NCBI GenBank assembly: GCA_051294375.1
Contig: CM119266.1
Location: forward strand, 20,872,780-20,936,779
Direction of reading: 5' to 3'
DNA from: Paraspadella gotoi
Lineage: Eukaryota; Chaetognatha
Length of the DNA stretch: 64,000 nt
Each line of letters starts with the position of its first letter. The stretch's first letter is position 1. Below the pieces are notes generated by a model. The model was not told the DNA's origin, searched no databases, and saw only the letters and a list, made by a program, of their open reading frames with translations. Below are positions 1 through 11,700 of the stretch, one piece after another. The position numbers and the translations under genes were made by a program.

Positions 1-3000
1 AGCAACGATGACTGCATCTCGACCGGCGACTCGGCGTCGCTAAAGATGGCGTTAAGGACGTTGGCGTCGCCGGTTTTCTCGATGTTGGACTTCGCCGTCT
101 GATTGATATGTTTCTTCAGTTTCAGACCTGAAACTTTGACGTCGCCTCGCGAATTCGTCGTCTCAATTTCGATTCTTTCTTCTCCTCTATCTTTTCTCGC
201 TTCCAAAGTCTCGGCGTCGATCGTCTCCGATATTTGAAATCTTTGCATCTCTTGGAACAGCTGGTCGACTCCGGGAGAGGTCACGGCGAAGCCCTCGGCG
301 TTTTCGTCGTCGACCGTCTCTCGAAGCGGCGTGCTCGTCTTGGAAAAGGTCGTAGCGAAAAAGTCTATCGCCCGTCGAGGGAATCCCGCGCCGACGACGT
401 CGACGGAGCCGATCGGATCCTCGAAGGTCAACTCGATAAAGTCTTCCGTCGCCAACTGCTCCTCCGCCACGCCTCCTCCTCCTCCGCCCCCGCAGTTAGA
501 CGTCTCGGAACACCGTCGCGACTTCGTCCGGTTCCCCGCGCTCACGTAGACGATTTCGCCGGTCTCCGTGATGCACGGGATGCTCCTCTGAATTTGCGAC
601 GGCGCCGTCAACGCCTCCATCTCCAGCGTTTCGTCGAGATCCCCGTCCTTGGATCTTCGCTGACGTCGTCGTCCCTGTTGTCGTCGTCGTCGTCGTCGTG
701 AGGACTTGTTCGTCAGTTTAGAGAAAGGGACGTTCTTTCTCGCCCGCCACTCGACGAGAGGGAGATGGTTCGCCCCCGTTCCCTTCTTCTCAACTACTTC
801 GTGCCCCGCCCTCCACGAATCACGATGACGCTTTCTCTCGCTTCTATCGCCGAATCCCTCGACCGAGATGCCGCTGTCCGACTCGGAAATGTTGGCGGCG
901 TCGAAGATGGCGGTCGCGCCCGATCCGCGCCTCTTATCGACCGCCGTATCCCAACGCCGAGCGACGATGCCATCGGGACGCCGACCGCAGTCCTCGCCGC
1001 CGCCTTTAGAACTCTTCTGTCGTCTCTGGATGACTTCGGCTGCCTTCGCCAAGTAGGATCGACAGAGGTCTTTCTCGCCATAAGTCGTCGGCAGAGACTT
1101 GCAAGTTCTAAAGCTTCTCAGCGGCGGCGGAGGCAGCGGCGGCGGCGGTGGCGCCACCCGCATCTTCTTCTTGGCCCGTTTTTCAGCGTCGTTCGGGCAC
1201 CGCCTCGTCGCGACCTCGCCTCGTTTCAAGATCAGAGGGATTTTGGCGTCGTGGCAAAACCTCATCGTCACTTTCTTGACTGAATTCCGTTGAACTGGAG
1301 TCGTCGTCGTTTTCGTCGTCGATGTCGTCGTCATCGTCGTCGTCATCGTCGTCGCCTGGTTCATCTCTCTCATCCGCGTTTTCACGGGCAGAGCGCACAA
1401 AACGCTCTCGATGTTTTCCATGACGTCCGCAAGAGGCGTCGTATCCTCGTAGGTGAAAGGTGCCACTTTGACGCGCCGATCGGTCGCCGACGGATCGGCG
1501 CATACCGGCGCGGAAAACGAAACGACCAGGCTGTTGTTGTTGTTGTTACTGTTGCTATTGTTGTTCGACTCTACGGTTTGCTGTTGCTGCTGACGAAGGT
1601 GTTGTTTCTCCTTCGCATCGAATTCGTCGAGAAAGTGCTTGTCATCCTTGATGTGGGGCATTGGGCTCACAGCCATGACTGGCTTGGTAAAGTTCGACCA
1701 GACGTTGGAAAGGGTGGTGTCCGTCGTCGTCGTCGTCGACGTCGTCGCAGCAGAACTCGCTGTTGTCGTTGTTGTCGCGGAAATCGTCGTCCTCAACGAT
1801 TCTTCTTCGCATTTCGATTGTTCATCGTAAAACTCGAAATCCTCAAAAATACATTCGTCCTCTTCCGTTTGCTGCTGCTGCTGCTGCTCCTGTGACAGAG
1901 ATGTTAAAATCTTCTCCTGCCGTTGCTGCAGCCGCGTTTGCTCCTTAATTTTTTTACGTTTCCGTCCGAAGGCAGATTCGAAGGCGATTTTCTGCGCGGA
2001 TTCTTCGTCCACGAAAACCAGGTCCACTTTCTTTGAAGGAATGCGTCGTCGTCTCATCCAGAGGCGAATCGTTCCGTCGACCGGAGGCTCGAGCGCCGAG
2101 TGTCTCGTCCGAGCAGCCGGCGTCGGGATTCGAGGCGTCGACGACGAAATGTTCTCGACGTCATTGACTCCATTTTCTCTTCTCCTCTTTCCAATCTCTT
2201 CCACTCTTCTCTCCGTCGGTTCTTTTTTCTCTTCGACCGAGGAAACTCCAAGAACCGCTTGCTCCAGCGCCACCTTCGCCTCTTGCCGAAGTTGCTTCGC
2301 CATTTGGCGCCGTAAAATGGCGCCGCGGGCTCCGTCGGAGGAGGACGTCCAAGCGGCGGCGGCGCCGAACCTTCGCGTCGCATCGTCGATTCCGTCCGAA
2401 ATTCGTCTCGATTCGTTTCGTTCGATTTCTCTTTTCCTCGTCGTCTTTTTCTCGATCCTCGATTTAATCTTTCTCAGTTTTGATTTAAATATTTTTCTAC
2501 GATTCCATTTTTTATGAGAACGAGCGTCGTCGTTGACTTCGTCGTTGTCATCGTCGTCGTCTTCGTTTCCTCGTTTCTCACGATCGAATCTCGGCAAAGT
2601 TCCAAGTTTCGCGTTTTCTTTTTCATTCGTCGTCGTCGTTGTTGTCGTCCTTTGTTTTAAAAGACAAGAAACCGGCAATTTTTCCTCGACGTCGTCGGGC
2701 GTCGTCGTCGTCAGCGTCGGCGGCAGCGTCGGCGGCAGCGTCGACGGCAGTCGCGGTATCGGCGTCGGCGGCGGTGACGATTCTCTAGTTGGCGTCGTGG
2801 ACTTTGTCATCGACGTCTCTTCCGTCGAATCTGAATGTCTTCTTCCCTCAACTTCTATTTTCTCGACTTCTTCTGTTTCCTCCTCTTTCTCCTCTGTCGT
2901 CACTTCTCTTTCCTCTCTTTCCAAGTTTCCCATCTCTCTCCTTTCTTCCATCTTCTTCCTCTCCACATTTGCCATCTCTTTCCTTCCTTCTTCTCCCTCG

Positions 3001-6000
3001 TGCAAAATCTCGTCTCTTTTCATGAGAATCGTGAAGTGCGACGACTCAGCAGCACCGCCACCGCCACCACCCGACCCCGCCTCCGCCTCTCCACTCTCTT
3101 CACCACCTCCTCCCACTTTCGCAACACTCTTCCACTCGACTCTACCACTCTGGAATAACACGGAGCCGTGAGTCAGAAGGAGAGAAACACCTGCCGAAGA
3201 ATAGAGGGAGGAGGAGGAGGAGGAGGAGGGCCTCCCGTCTTCGTTTTGAAAGAGAGAGAAATTCGAGATGAAGTGACGAGGAGGGAGAGAGGGAGAGGGT
3301 TTTCGGCGCCGGGAGGAATCGGCGTTCCAACGGCGGTCCGGCGTTGTCGGCGCCGAGAAATCGGCGGGCGTTCCGGCGACGAAGCCTTCATTAACCAAAT
3401 GATTATCGATCGGTCGTCGTTGGACAGATGGCCTCGTTAAATTCACAGGAGGAGGAGGAGGAGGAGGAGGAAGAGGAGGAGGAGAAAGCGATGAGGTGGA
3501 AGTGAAAAAACTTTCCCTTTTCTCAGCGACTTCGAAACGTCGGTCGTCGACCGGCGAGAGCGACGCCGATTGGTCAGACGAGCTGAACTCGGTACGTGAT
3601 TGGTCGACGTCGATTGTCCAGTCGCGTCCCTCGGTCAGCGTGACGATAACGTGACAAGCGTCTGTTGAGTTGATATCGGAGAGCGACGATGAGGACGGAT
3701 TTTTGAGTTTTTCGCTGATAACGCCGTCGTCGTCGTCGTCGTCGCCGTCGACGTCGTCATCCCTATCCACTCCAGCGCCGCCAGTGCACGTGACGGAGGC
3801 GAAGGGGCGCCCGAAAGTCGTGCCGATGGCGCAGGACGGCGCCGAGCGAGACAAGAAGACTTGACGGCGATAGGCGTCGGGAACGAACGTGCGAAGGACT
3901 GTAGGATAGGGTAGTGGGATAGGGTAGTAGGATAAGGTAGTAGGATAGGGTAGGGCAGATGTGGTGGGGAAAGAGAAAAAAAAAGATAAAGGATTAGCAT
4001 TTTTGTGATTTTTCGATTAAAATCTAAATTTCATTAACAAAATTAAACTTAACAGTCAGTTCCTTGCATTTTGATGCTAGTGAATATTGAGAGCATCCTC
4101 CAGGGACTGGCATAAAAATATCGTAATCCCCGATTAATTACTTAAGGAAGTGGTCCTTTTACACAATTAAAACATTTTATGAAATAGTATACCACTTCAT
4201 TTTTAGGGAAACCAGGTTCTCTGGGAGTAAATAATACAGAGTAGAGTCTGTGAGAGAGACTGTGCTTGAATTGTAAGTGTGATGGAGGGATAGCCTGTCC
4301 AAAATTTATTAAAATAATTGGTAATTTTAATATTGATTGTCCCAATTTCCTACTAATGCTATATTTAGACTGGGTGGCCACCAGCGCCACCACCAATCCG
4401 CCACCAGCGCAACCATTAACCCGCCACCAGCGCCACCACCAATCCACCACCAGCGCCACCACCAACCCGCCACCAACGCCACCACCATTGCCTCCTTTAA
4501 AAAAAAAAAGCGCAACGTCTTCTTTCGGTTGCGACCTTAATTTCCCCAACGTACGAAGCGATGACCTCGGAGGCCAAAGATAAAGACGCCGACGAAGGCG
4601 CCGCCGTCGTCGATGTCAGACGGCTTAGCTCAGGCGGTAAAGCCGTAGCGACGTGGCGGAAGATTTCCGGGTTCCTGACTCGGTTTAAGACAAGAGTTTA
4701 GAGGCTTTATTCCAGCGACTTTCCGGCAATGGCAAGGAATAAACGGTAAGGCGGGCCAAAATTGAACACTTTTTATAACTTTTAATTCTCTCAAAAAAAT
4801 TCTTTTTTTCCTTCTATTAATAAATCGATTTTCAATGCACACTTTTTGAAATAGTTCATTGAGTTGTCGCACTGAAGCTTTTAAATATTTATTAATATAT
4901 AACAAATGACAAAATTTTTTTTACAAGAATTAGTTTTTAAGAACGGATTCTATAGAACTTGAAAAGTTAAATGAAAGTTAGTACTACAATTTTTAAAATT
5001 TTGACAAAAAAATGGTTAAAAACAGAAAAAACGTTAAAAAATCATCATCATCATCACATTGGCTGAATTTTATAGTTTTAAAAATTTTTATCAATAAAAC
5101 AAAAAAATCTTAAAAATTTGTATTAATAACCTTTATCTAACTTTTAAAGCTCTATCAGAATCCATTAAAAAAATTGAAAAATTCAAAAAATTTTTTAACT
5201 ATATATAGTAATAAAATAATCTTTAAATGCTTCCGTGCGCTTATTAATAAGATAATTTTTTAAAATTATTTTTATTTTCATATTCTTTAACAGTCACTTT
5301 ATCATTATTTATTTGAGAGAACTTCTAGTTTTCAACCTGTTCTGGCCTAATAAACGGAGCTAAGATGTTTACTTCGATTAAAAATATATATTAATTGTAA
5401 AATTAGCTTTCTAAACAACTCACGAAAACCTCAGCCACAACAACAACAACCTTAACCCGGATGGCCCCGTTTTCTCAGCCGAAGTAAAAAAAAAAAGAAA
5501 AGAAAAGAAAGGAAAAGAAAAAGGTCGCGCGGGTGCTGGCGGGTGCCACGGGGTGCCAGTCTGCCAGATGCCATCGAGACGGCAGGTGTCGTTCGCAAAA
5601 ACGACAATAACGGTTGATGGATTTTTTTTCTTTCCTCCTTTTCTTTTTTTTTCTGAGCCGCTGGAGAAACGGAGGAATTTCAGGTCCTTTTTTTAGAGAT
5701 TGCCTTCGCCTTTTATTTCTTTTTTTCTGGAGGGGGGGTGGAGGGGGCGGAGCTAGAGGGGNNNNNNNNNNNNNNNNNNNNNNNNNNNNNNNNNNNNNNN
5801 NNNNNNNNNNNNNNNNNNNNNNNNNNNNNNNNNNNNNNNNNNNNNNNNNNNNNNNNNNNNNNNNNNNNNNNNNNNNNNNNNNNNNNNNNNNNNNNNNNNN
5901 NNNNNNNNNNNNNNNNNNNNNNNNNNNNNNNNNNNNNNNNNNNNNNNNNNAAGAAAAATCCTATTTCCTCCGTTTCTGGGAAAAAGGGAGGAAAAGGAGG

Positions 6001-7131
6001 AGGAGGAGGAAGTGGAAGGAGGGTGGTTGGCGCAAACGGGTTCGAAGGCGCTCCCGACTCAAAGTGGANNNNNNNNNNNNNNNNNNNNNNNNNNNNNNNN
6101 NNNNNNNNNNNNNNNNNNNNNNNNNNNNNNNNNNNNNNNNNNNNNNNNNNNNNNNNNNNNNNNNNNNNNNNNNNNNNNNNNNNNNNNNNNNNNNNNNNNN
6201 NNNNNNNNNNNNNNNNNNNNNNNNNNNNNNNNNNNNNNNNNNNNNNNNNNNNNNNNNNNNNNNNNNNNNNNNNNNNNNNNNNNNNNAAAAAAGAGACTTT
6301 GAATGAATTCAAGAGAATTATTGGAGGAAATTCTTTTTCTTTTTTTTTTTAAGCTTAGCGAAAAAGACCAAAACCGTTTTGTCTTAAAACAAGAACGGTA
6401 ATTCAAATGTGTTGCGCCGCGGTAAATGCCTTTTCACGTGTATTTATCGGGACATGACATGACGTGACATGACATGACGTGACATTACATAACAAGACGT
6501 GACATCACATGACTACATGACTACAATAACTTTCTTAGCACGTATGTTTATGACATGCACTGCATCAAAATTCTGTCTTTTATTTCTTTTTAGTTTTAGG
6601 ATTTCCTGAAGGCGGCGCTAGCAGTCCTTTAGTTTTTTTCTGTCTTAACAAAAGAGCAAACAACTATAGGCAAAGTTATATGCATTTTAATAAGTGGGAC
6701 AGACCGACGGACAGACATACCGACCGACGGACCGACCGACAGACCGACCGAAAAGTGACTTATAGAATTGCTCTGCGAGTACTCGCGGCGCAACTAAAAA
6801 AGGATGAATGGGAGACACTTAAAAATCAAAAGAGTCCACGAGACTGAAAGAATGCTAAACTAATATACAAAGAGAGAGAGAGAGACAGATAGGAGAGAGA
6901 GAGAAAGGGATAGACTTAATGAATTAAAAATATTGAAAAAGCGTGAGACAGTACATAAAATTTTAGTTAATAGCTAAATAGATAATGAACTGAATGAACT
7001 ACGTAAATAGACAAAGGTAAAAACTATTAGAAAGAAAAAAGGGATTAAGTTGATAAGATTAGGAGAAAGCTAGAAATCGTTGCCGCAATTCGCACCAAAT
7101 GCTAATGGATTTGTGGTACGACATTATTATA

Positions 7132-7172
<41 letters not shown>

Positions 7173-8628
7173 TCTCTTCTCTCTCTCAAACACGCACAGT
7201 CTGCTTTTGAAACGAAAGGGAATTTACGATGTAAGAATGCGATAAAAGAAAAAATTGTTGCGCCCACGAAAAAAAACTTTAGAATTTTGAATAAACGGGT
7301 GTGTCAGAATATGAATAAAAAAAGTTTCATTATGGAAGCGAGACGACAAACGAAGGATTGTGAGAGCTAGAGAGCGAGAGGAGACAGAGAGCGCAGAGAG
7401 AGAGAGTGTGTTAAAGAGGTAAACGCGAAGGGAACCAAGTTGTTCCGAGGCTAACAGAAGACAGAAGGAGGTTTGCTCGTTAATCCGTCACTCGTAATTG
7501 GCCCTAGAATTGCCATTTCGACAATCTACGTCTCCGATCCGAAATCCGCTGCCTTTTTGTATCCGCGCTTTGGGTGGCCCCTGGAATATAATGAGCTCCG
7601 GTCATGCGGCTCAGCACCTCTGTATTGCAGTTTTTCAGAGTTGATATTGTGATAAAGATATTATTCGTTGATGTTATTTCTTTGATCTTGACTCACCACC
7701 AGTGAAATAATAACTTTATTTTATTAAAGAAAACGCTATAATTAAATTAGTAAAATGCTTTTAAAAATATTTCCTAGTAGATTTATAGTATATATTCTAA
7801 ATTTTTCGGACGCCGACTCCCCCTTTGGATCGAATGGNNNNNNNNNNNNNNNNNNNNNNNNNNNNNNNNNNNNNNNNNNNNNNNNNNNNNNNNNNNNNNN
7901 NNNNNNNNNNNNNNNNNNNNNNNNNNNNNNNNNNNNNNNNNNNNNNNNNNNNNNNNNNNNNNNNNNNNNNNNNNNNNNNNNNNNNNNNNNNNNNNNNNNN
8001 NNNNNGAAAACCTCCGGAATCTAGAATGATTTATGGAGAAACCGGATGCCGCCCGCTAGTTTGTGACGCGGCAGAGTTTTTAAATCTCATTCTTCACTCT
8101 TTACTTCTCTTCTTTTCTTTTCTTTTCTTTTCTTTTCTTTTCTTTTCTTTTCTTTTCTTTTCTTTTCTTTTCTTTTCTTTTCTTTTCTTTTCTTCTTTTG
8201 GCGATGAATTTGTCGGTGGTGGGTGGCGGTGGATGCGGGGTGAGGATATCGTGGGGAAAGAGATAAGATGAGGTTTGGAGTTTTTGTACTAGGATTTTTA
8301 CTTAAAAATGTAAAGATATGTTTTTATATTAGTTTTATACATCAGTTTCGGCGATTTAGCAAAACGCTTCGACAAAACGATGTTCAGTTTTGAAATACAC
8401 GATTCTCGGTGACGCTTTGGCTGACACCGCGAGTGACTCTCTGAGTGACACGTTCGTTGGCAAAGAAACAGAATTCAGAGCCGTTTGTCACTATTCGCCT
8501 CGCGTAGCGCGAGGCGGCCGGCCGGATGATCGAGGTGCCGGCCCACCGGGACGCGGCCGGCGCAAACGCTACTCAGATCGAAAAACTCTTGCTTCATTTC
8601 CGATTCAGCTCTCTCCTTCTCTCTCACT

Positions 8629-8722
<94 letters not shown>

Positions 8723-11700
8723 TTTCTCTTCTTCCTTCTCTCTCCTCGTCTCTTTCCTCGCACACACTAGACCGGCCGGCATCGTTAATGGTTTTTCTTC
8801 TTATCACTTGCTCTATTCGAGGGATGACGTGAATTATAAAACGATGGGTTAAGTTGTTAGAGTAAATACATTACGTATTATTAAACGGACATTTATTTGT
8901 GATAATTCTTTCTTATTAAATTCTCTTAACCTTTATTCAATTTTAACAAAATCTCTTCGTACCTGAAGCGACAGAGTCGGCCATCGTGTTGAAGACGCGT
9001 TCCAACTTCTCCTCGTCCGCGATCCTCGTCGTCGCCGAGCGGCGCCACTTTCGGTCGTCACGTCGACGATCCACTTCACGGCGCCGCCCGACGCCGCTTC
9101 GAGGGTGGGTCTGGAGATGACTGGCGCCGGGCGCGCTTCGTCGCTCGCATCCGAACGTCAGTTTCGTCGTCGTCTTCGTCGTCGTCACGTTGGCTTCCAT
9201 CGCCTCGAGCGTCTCGTCCGCGAGATTCCTGGGGACGCCGTCCCAAACGCAGACGGCGACAACAGTGTGACGAAACTCGCAGACGTGATCGGAATGCGTC
9301 GCCACCAGCGCCAGGAGAGACTCGTCATCGCCTCGAATCAATAGCGGCGTCGTTGGTAAGGAATGTCGTTGCGGTTGTTGTTGTTGTTGTTGTTCTAGTG
9401 GAAATTCGTGACTCGAATTCGAATTATCTTCGCAGCTGAATTCTGATCTCGATCCTCGACGATCCTTTTGTTTCCACGTACTCGTCGGACCCCTATCATA
9501 ATTCAAAGTTACACTCGACGATGACATAAACGACCCTACAGGATCCGCCGCAGCCGCCGCAGCCGCAGCCGCCGCAACCGCCGCCGCCGAAGCGACCCAC
9601 TTCACTTCCCTGACGACAATTTCGGCGTCGGTCAAACACGATCTCTCACTCAACATCCGGCGGACGGCCGGAATGTCGGCACCGTGGCCCAAATCGGCAG
9701 ACGGAACCGGCGCAGACACTCCCGGACAATTGCATCGAACGCCGGTGGTTACATCCGGGGTTTGGGAATGTATCGTCATTACATCATGTTGAGGATCCGA
9801 GTTTGTTTCCGACGGAGAAGGATTCGTCGAGGTCGTCGTCGACGCCAGCGAGGGCGTCGGTGTGGGCGTCGACGTGGGCGTGGGCATCAAAGTGGGCGTA
9901 GGCGTCGAGAAGTGCGTGGAGTTCCTCGACGAAGACCGATCGTCGTGGTTGTCGCTCATCGGCGTCAACAGCGGGGGCGGTCGATGGGGAGACGCGGGGG
10001 AAGAAGGCGAAGGATGAGATCGAGGCTGATGGGGTTGATGGTGATGGTGATGGGGCTTGAGGTGAGAAGGCAGCTGAGACAGAAGACGATGGCGACCGAC
10101 ATCGTCGCGCCGATTCTCGACCAAACGACGCCAGCCGTCGTCGTCGTGATCGTCGTCGTCTTTATCGTCGTCGTCTCGACTCAAATCGAGATTCAAAATC
10201 GGAGGAACGAGATTGAAATCCGAAGAAGGAAATCGATGAAATTCGGAGGAAGTGGAGGGAGGTTGAAAGGAGGAGGTGGAGCAGGAAAGGAGCGGAGGGG
10301 GCGGAGTGGAGCTGGAGTTGAAAGGGAGAGTTGAGGTGCAGCTGGAGTGGAAAGGGGAAGTCGAGGTGGTACTGGAGTGAGAAGGGAGAGTCGAGGTGGA
10401 GCTGGAGTTGAAAGGGAGAGTCGAGGTGGAGCTGGAGTGAAAAGGGGGTGTCGGGGTGGAGCTGGATTGAAAAAGGAGAGTCGAGGTAGAACTGGAGTGG
10501 AAAGGGGAAGTCGAGGTGGAACTTGAGTTAAAAGGGAGAGTCGAGGTGGAGCTGGAGTTGAAAGGGAGAGTCGAGGTGGAACTGGAGTGAAAAGGGAGTG
10601 TCGGGTTGAAGGTTTTCGCTTCGTGATTTCGCTTCGATCCTCGATCTCCTTTCCTCCTTTCGAGTAGTTCCTCCCAACTTGGATTCGTCTTCCTTTCCTC
10701 CCTTCTTCCTTCCTCCATCCACCTTCTTTCCTCTCTCTCTCCTTCTCCCTCCCTTCGTCGCCAGCTGTTCCTCCATTCCTCCCTTTCTCCGTCGGAACAA
10801 TAAACGTTTTTTCGAGAGGCGAGAATCGAGGATTTCCACGGTTCGTCGCCGCACCCGCCGCCGCCGCCGCCGCCGCAGCCACCTCCTCCGGCGTTGTTGT
10901 TTTTTCCCTCATCACGTGACTCGGTCTCGTAGACACGTGACGAAAGAGAATCAGAGTCGGAAATTGATTTTCGTTTTTTCGCTTCTCCGAAATTTTCGAC
11001 GTTTTGGCGAAAGAGGAGAGGAGAGGGTAGCGGAGCGGATTCGGAAATAGGAGCAACGTAGGAGCGAGGCGGAAACCAAGAGTCGGGAAAGTGGAGCTGA
11101 GTTGGCGGATGATGAGCGGGTAAGGGCTGAGTCGACGGGTGAGGCAAGTGGGGCGAGTGATGGTGGGCTATGGGCGGGATATGGGGCGACGTCGATGAAG
11201 TATATGGAGGAGAAAGGGAGTGATAAACTGGATGATCGTTTAACTGCGCCTGTGGCTGGTGTGTCGAGATTGGATAGAGAGAGTGATGATTCGTCGAATG
11301 TGAGTTTGGCGGGAGGTGGTAGTGATTTGAGGGGCGTTCAAAGGCGGGAGGGTGTAAGGGATTGTGATGCGCATGCGCGAGATATTGAGTCGGCGGGTGT
11401 TGAGGCAGAGAGGCCGGGGGTGACGAGGGAATGTTAGGATGTTGTAGAGATGGCAGTGAAGTCAAAGGCAGATGATTATGCGGTGGCGGCAAAGAATCGC
11501 CGATCGAAAGGTTCGTTTGGGCAAAAAGACGAACCGAAGATGTAGAGAGCGGATCCATGGAAGGAGGATACAATGCAGCCGACGACGACGAGTGCGGCGC
11601 CGCCAGAGCGTTTCCGGCGCCGCTGATATCAAGCAAAGACGCCGGGTGTAAAGGACCGGCGTGACTCGGCGCCATCAACGGACGAATCGGCGCCATATTG

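Larger units (their letters stand above)
3662..8962 (-). other. Probable 5.3-kb intron of the large minus-strand gene
   Basis: This stretch lies between the phase-1 donor at 8962 and the phase-1 acceptor at 3662. It is AT-rich between about 4.7 and 5.4 kb and holds three assembly gaps, a minisatellite, a tRNA-like fragment, a dispersed repeat, an inverted-repeat element and pyrimidine microsatellites. I see no coding exon in it. Splicing across it is inferred from phase and motif only. Confidence 0.5.

Noticed and set aside
234-3171. Several plus-strand ORFs of 150-210 codons
   Set aside because: They are antisense to the continuous minus-strand frame and rich in Arg or Ser/Val from GTC runs.
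8475-8852. Ser/Leu and Arg/Glu repeat ORFs, also at 14.5-14.9, 19.0-19.7, 20.8-21.1, 22.6-22.9, 26.0-26.6 and 50.1-50.9 kb
   Set aside because: They are translations of CT/GA and TTTC/GAAA microsatellites.
10320-10608. CRISPR-like array
   Set aside because: The units are contiguous, without unique spacers, and in frame within a eukaryotic coding exon.
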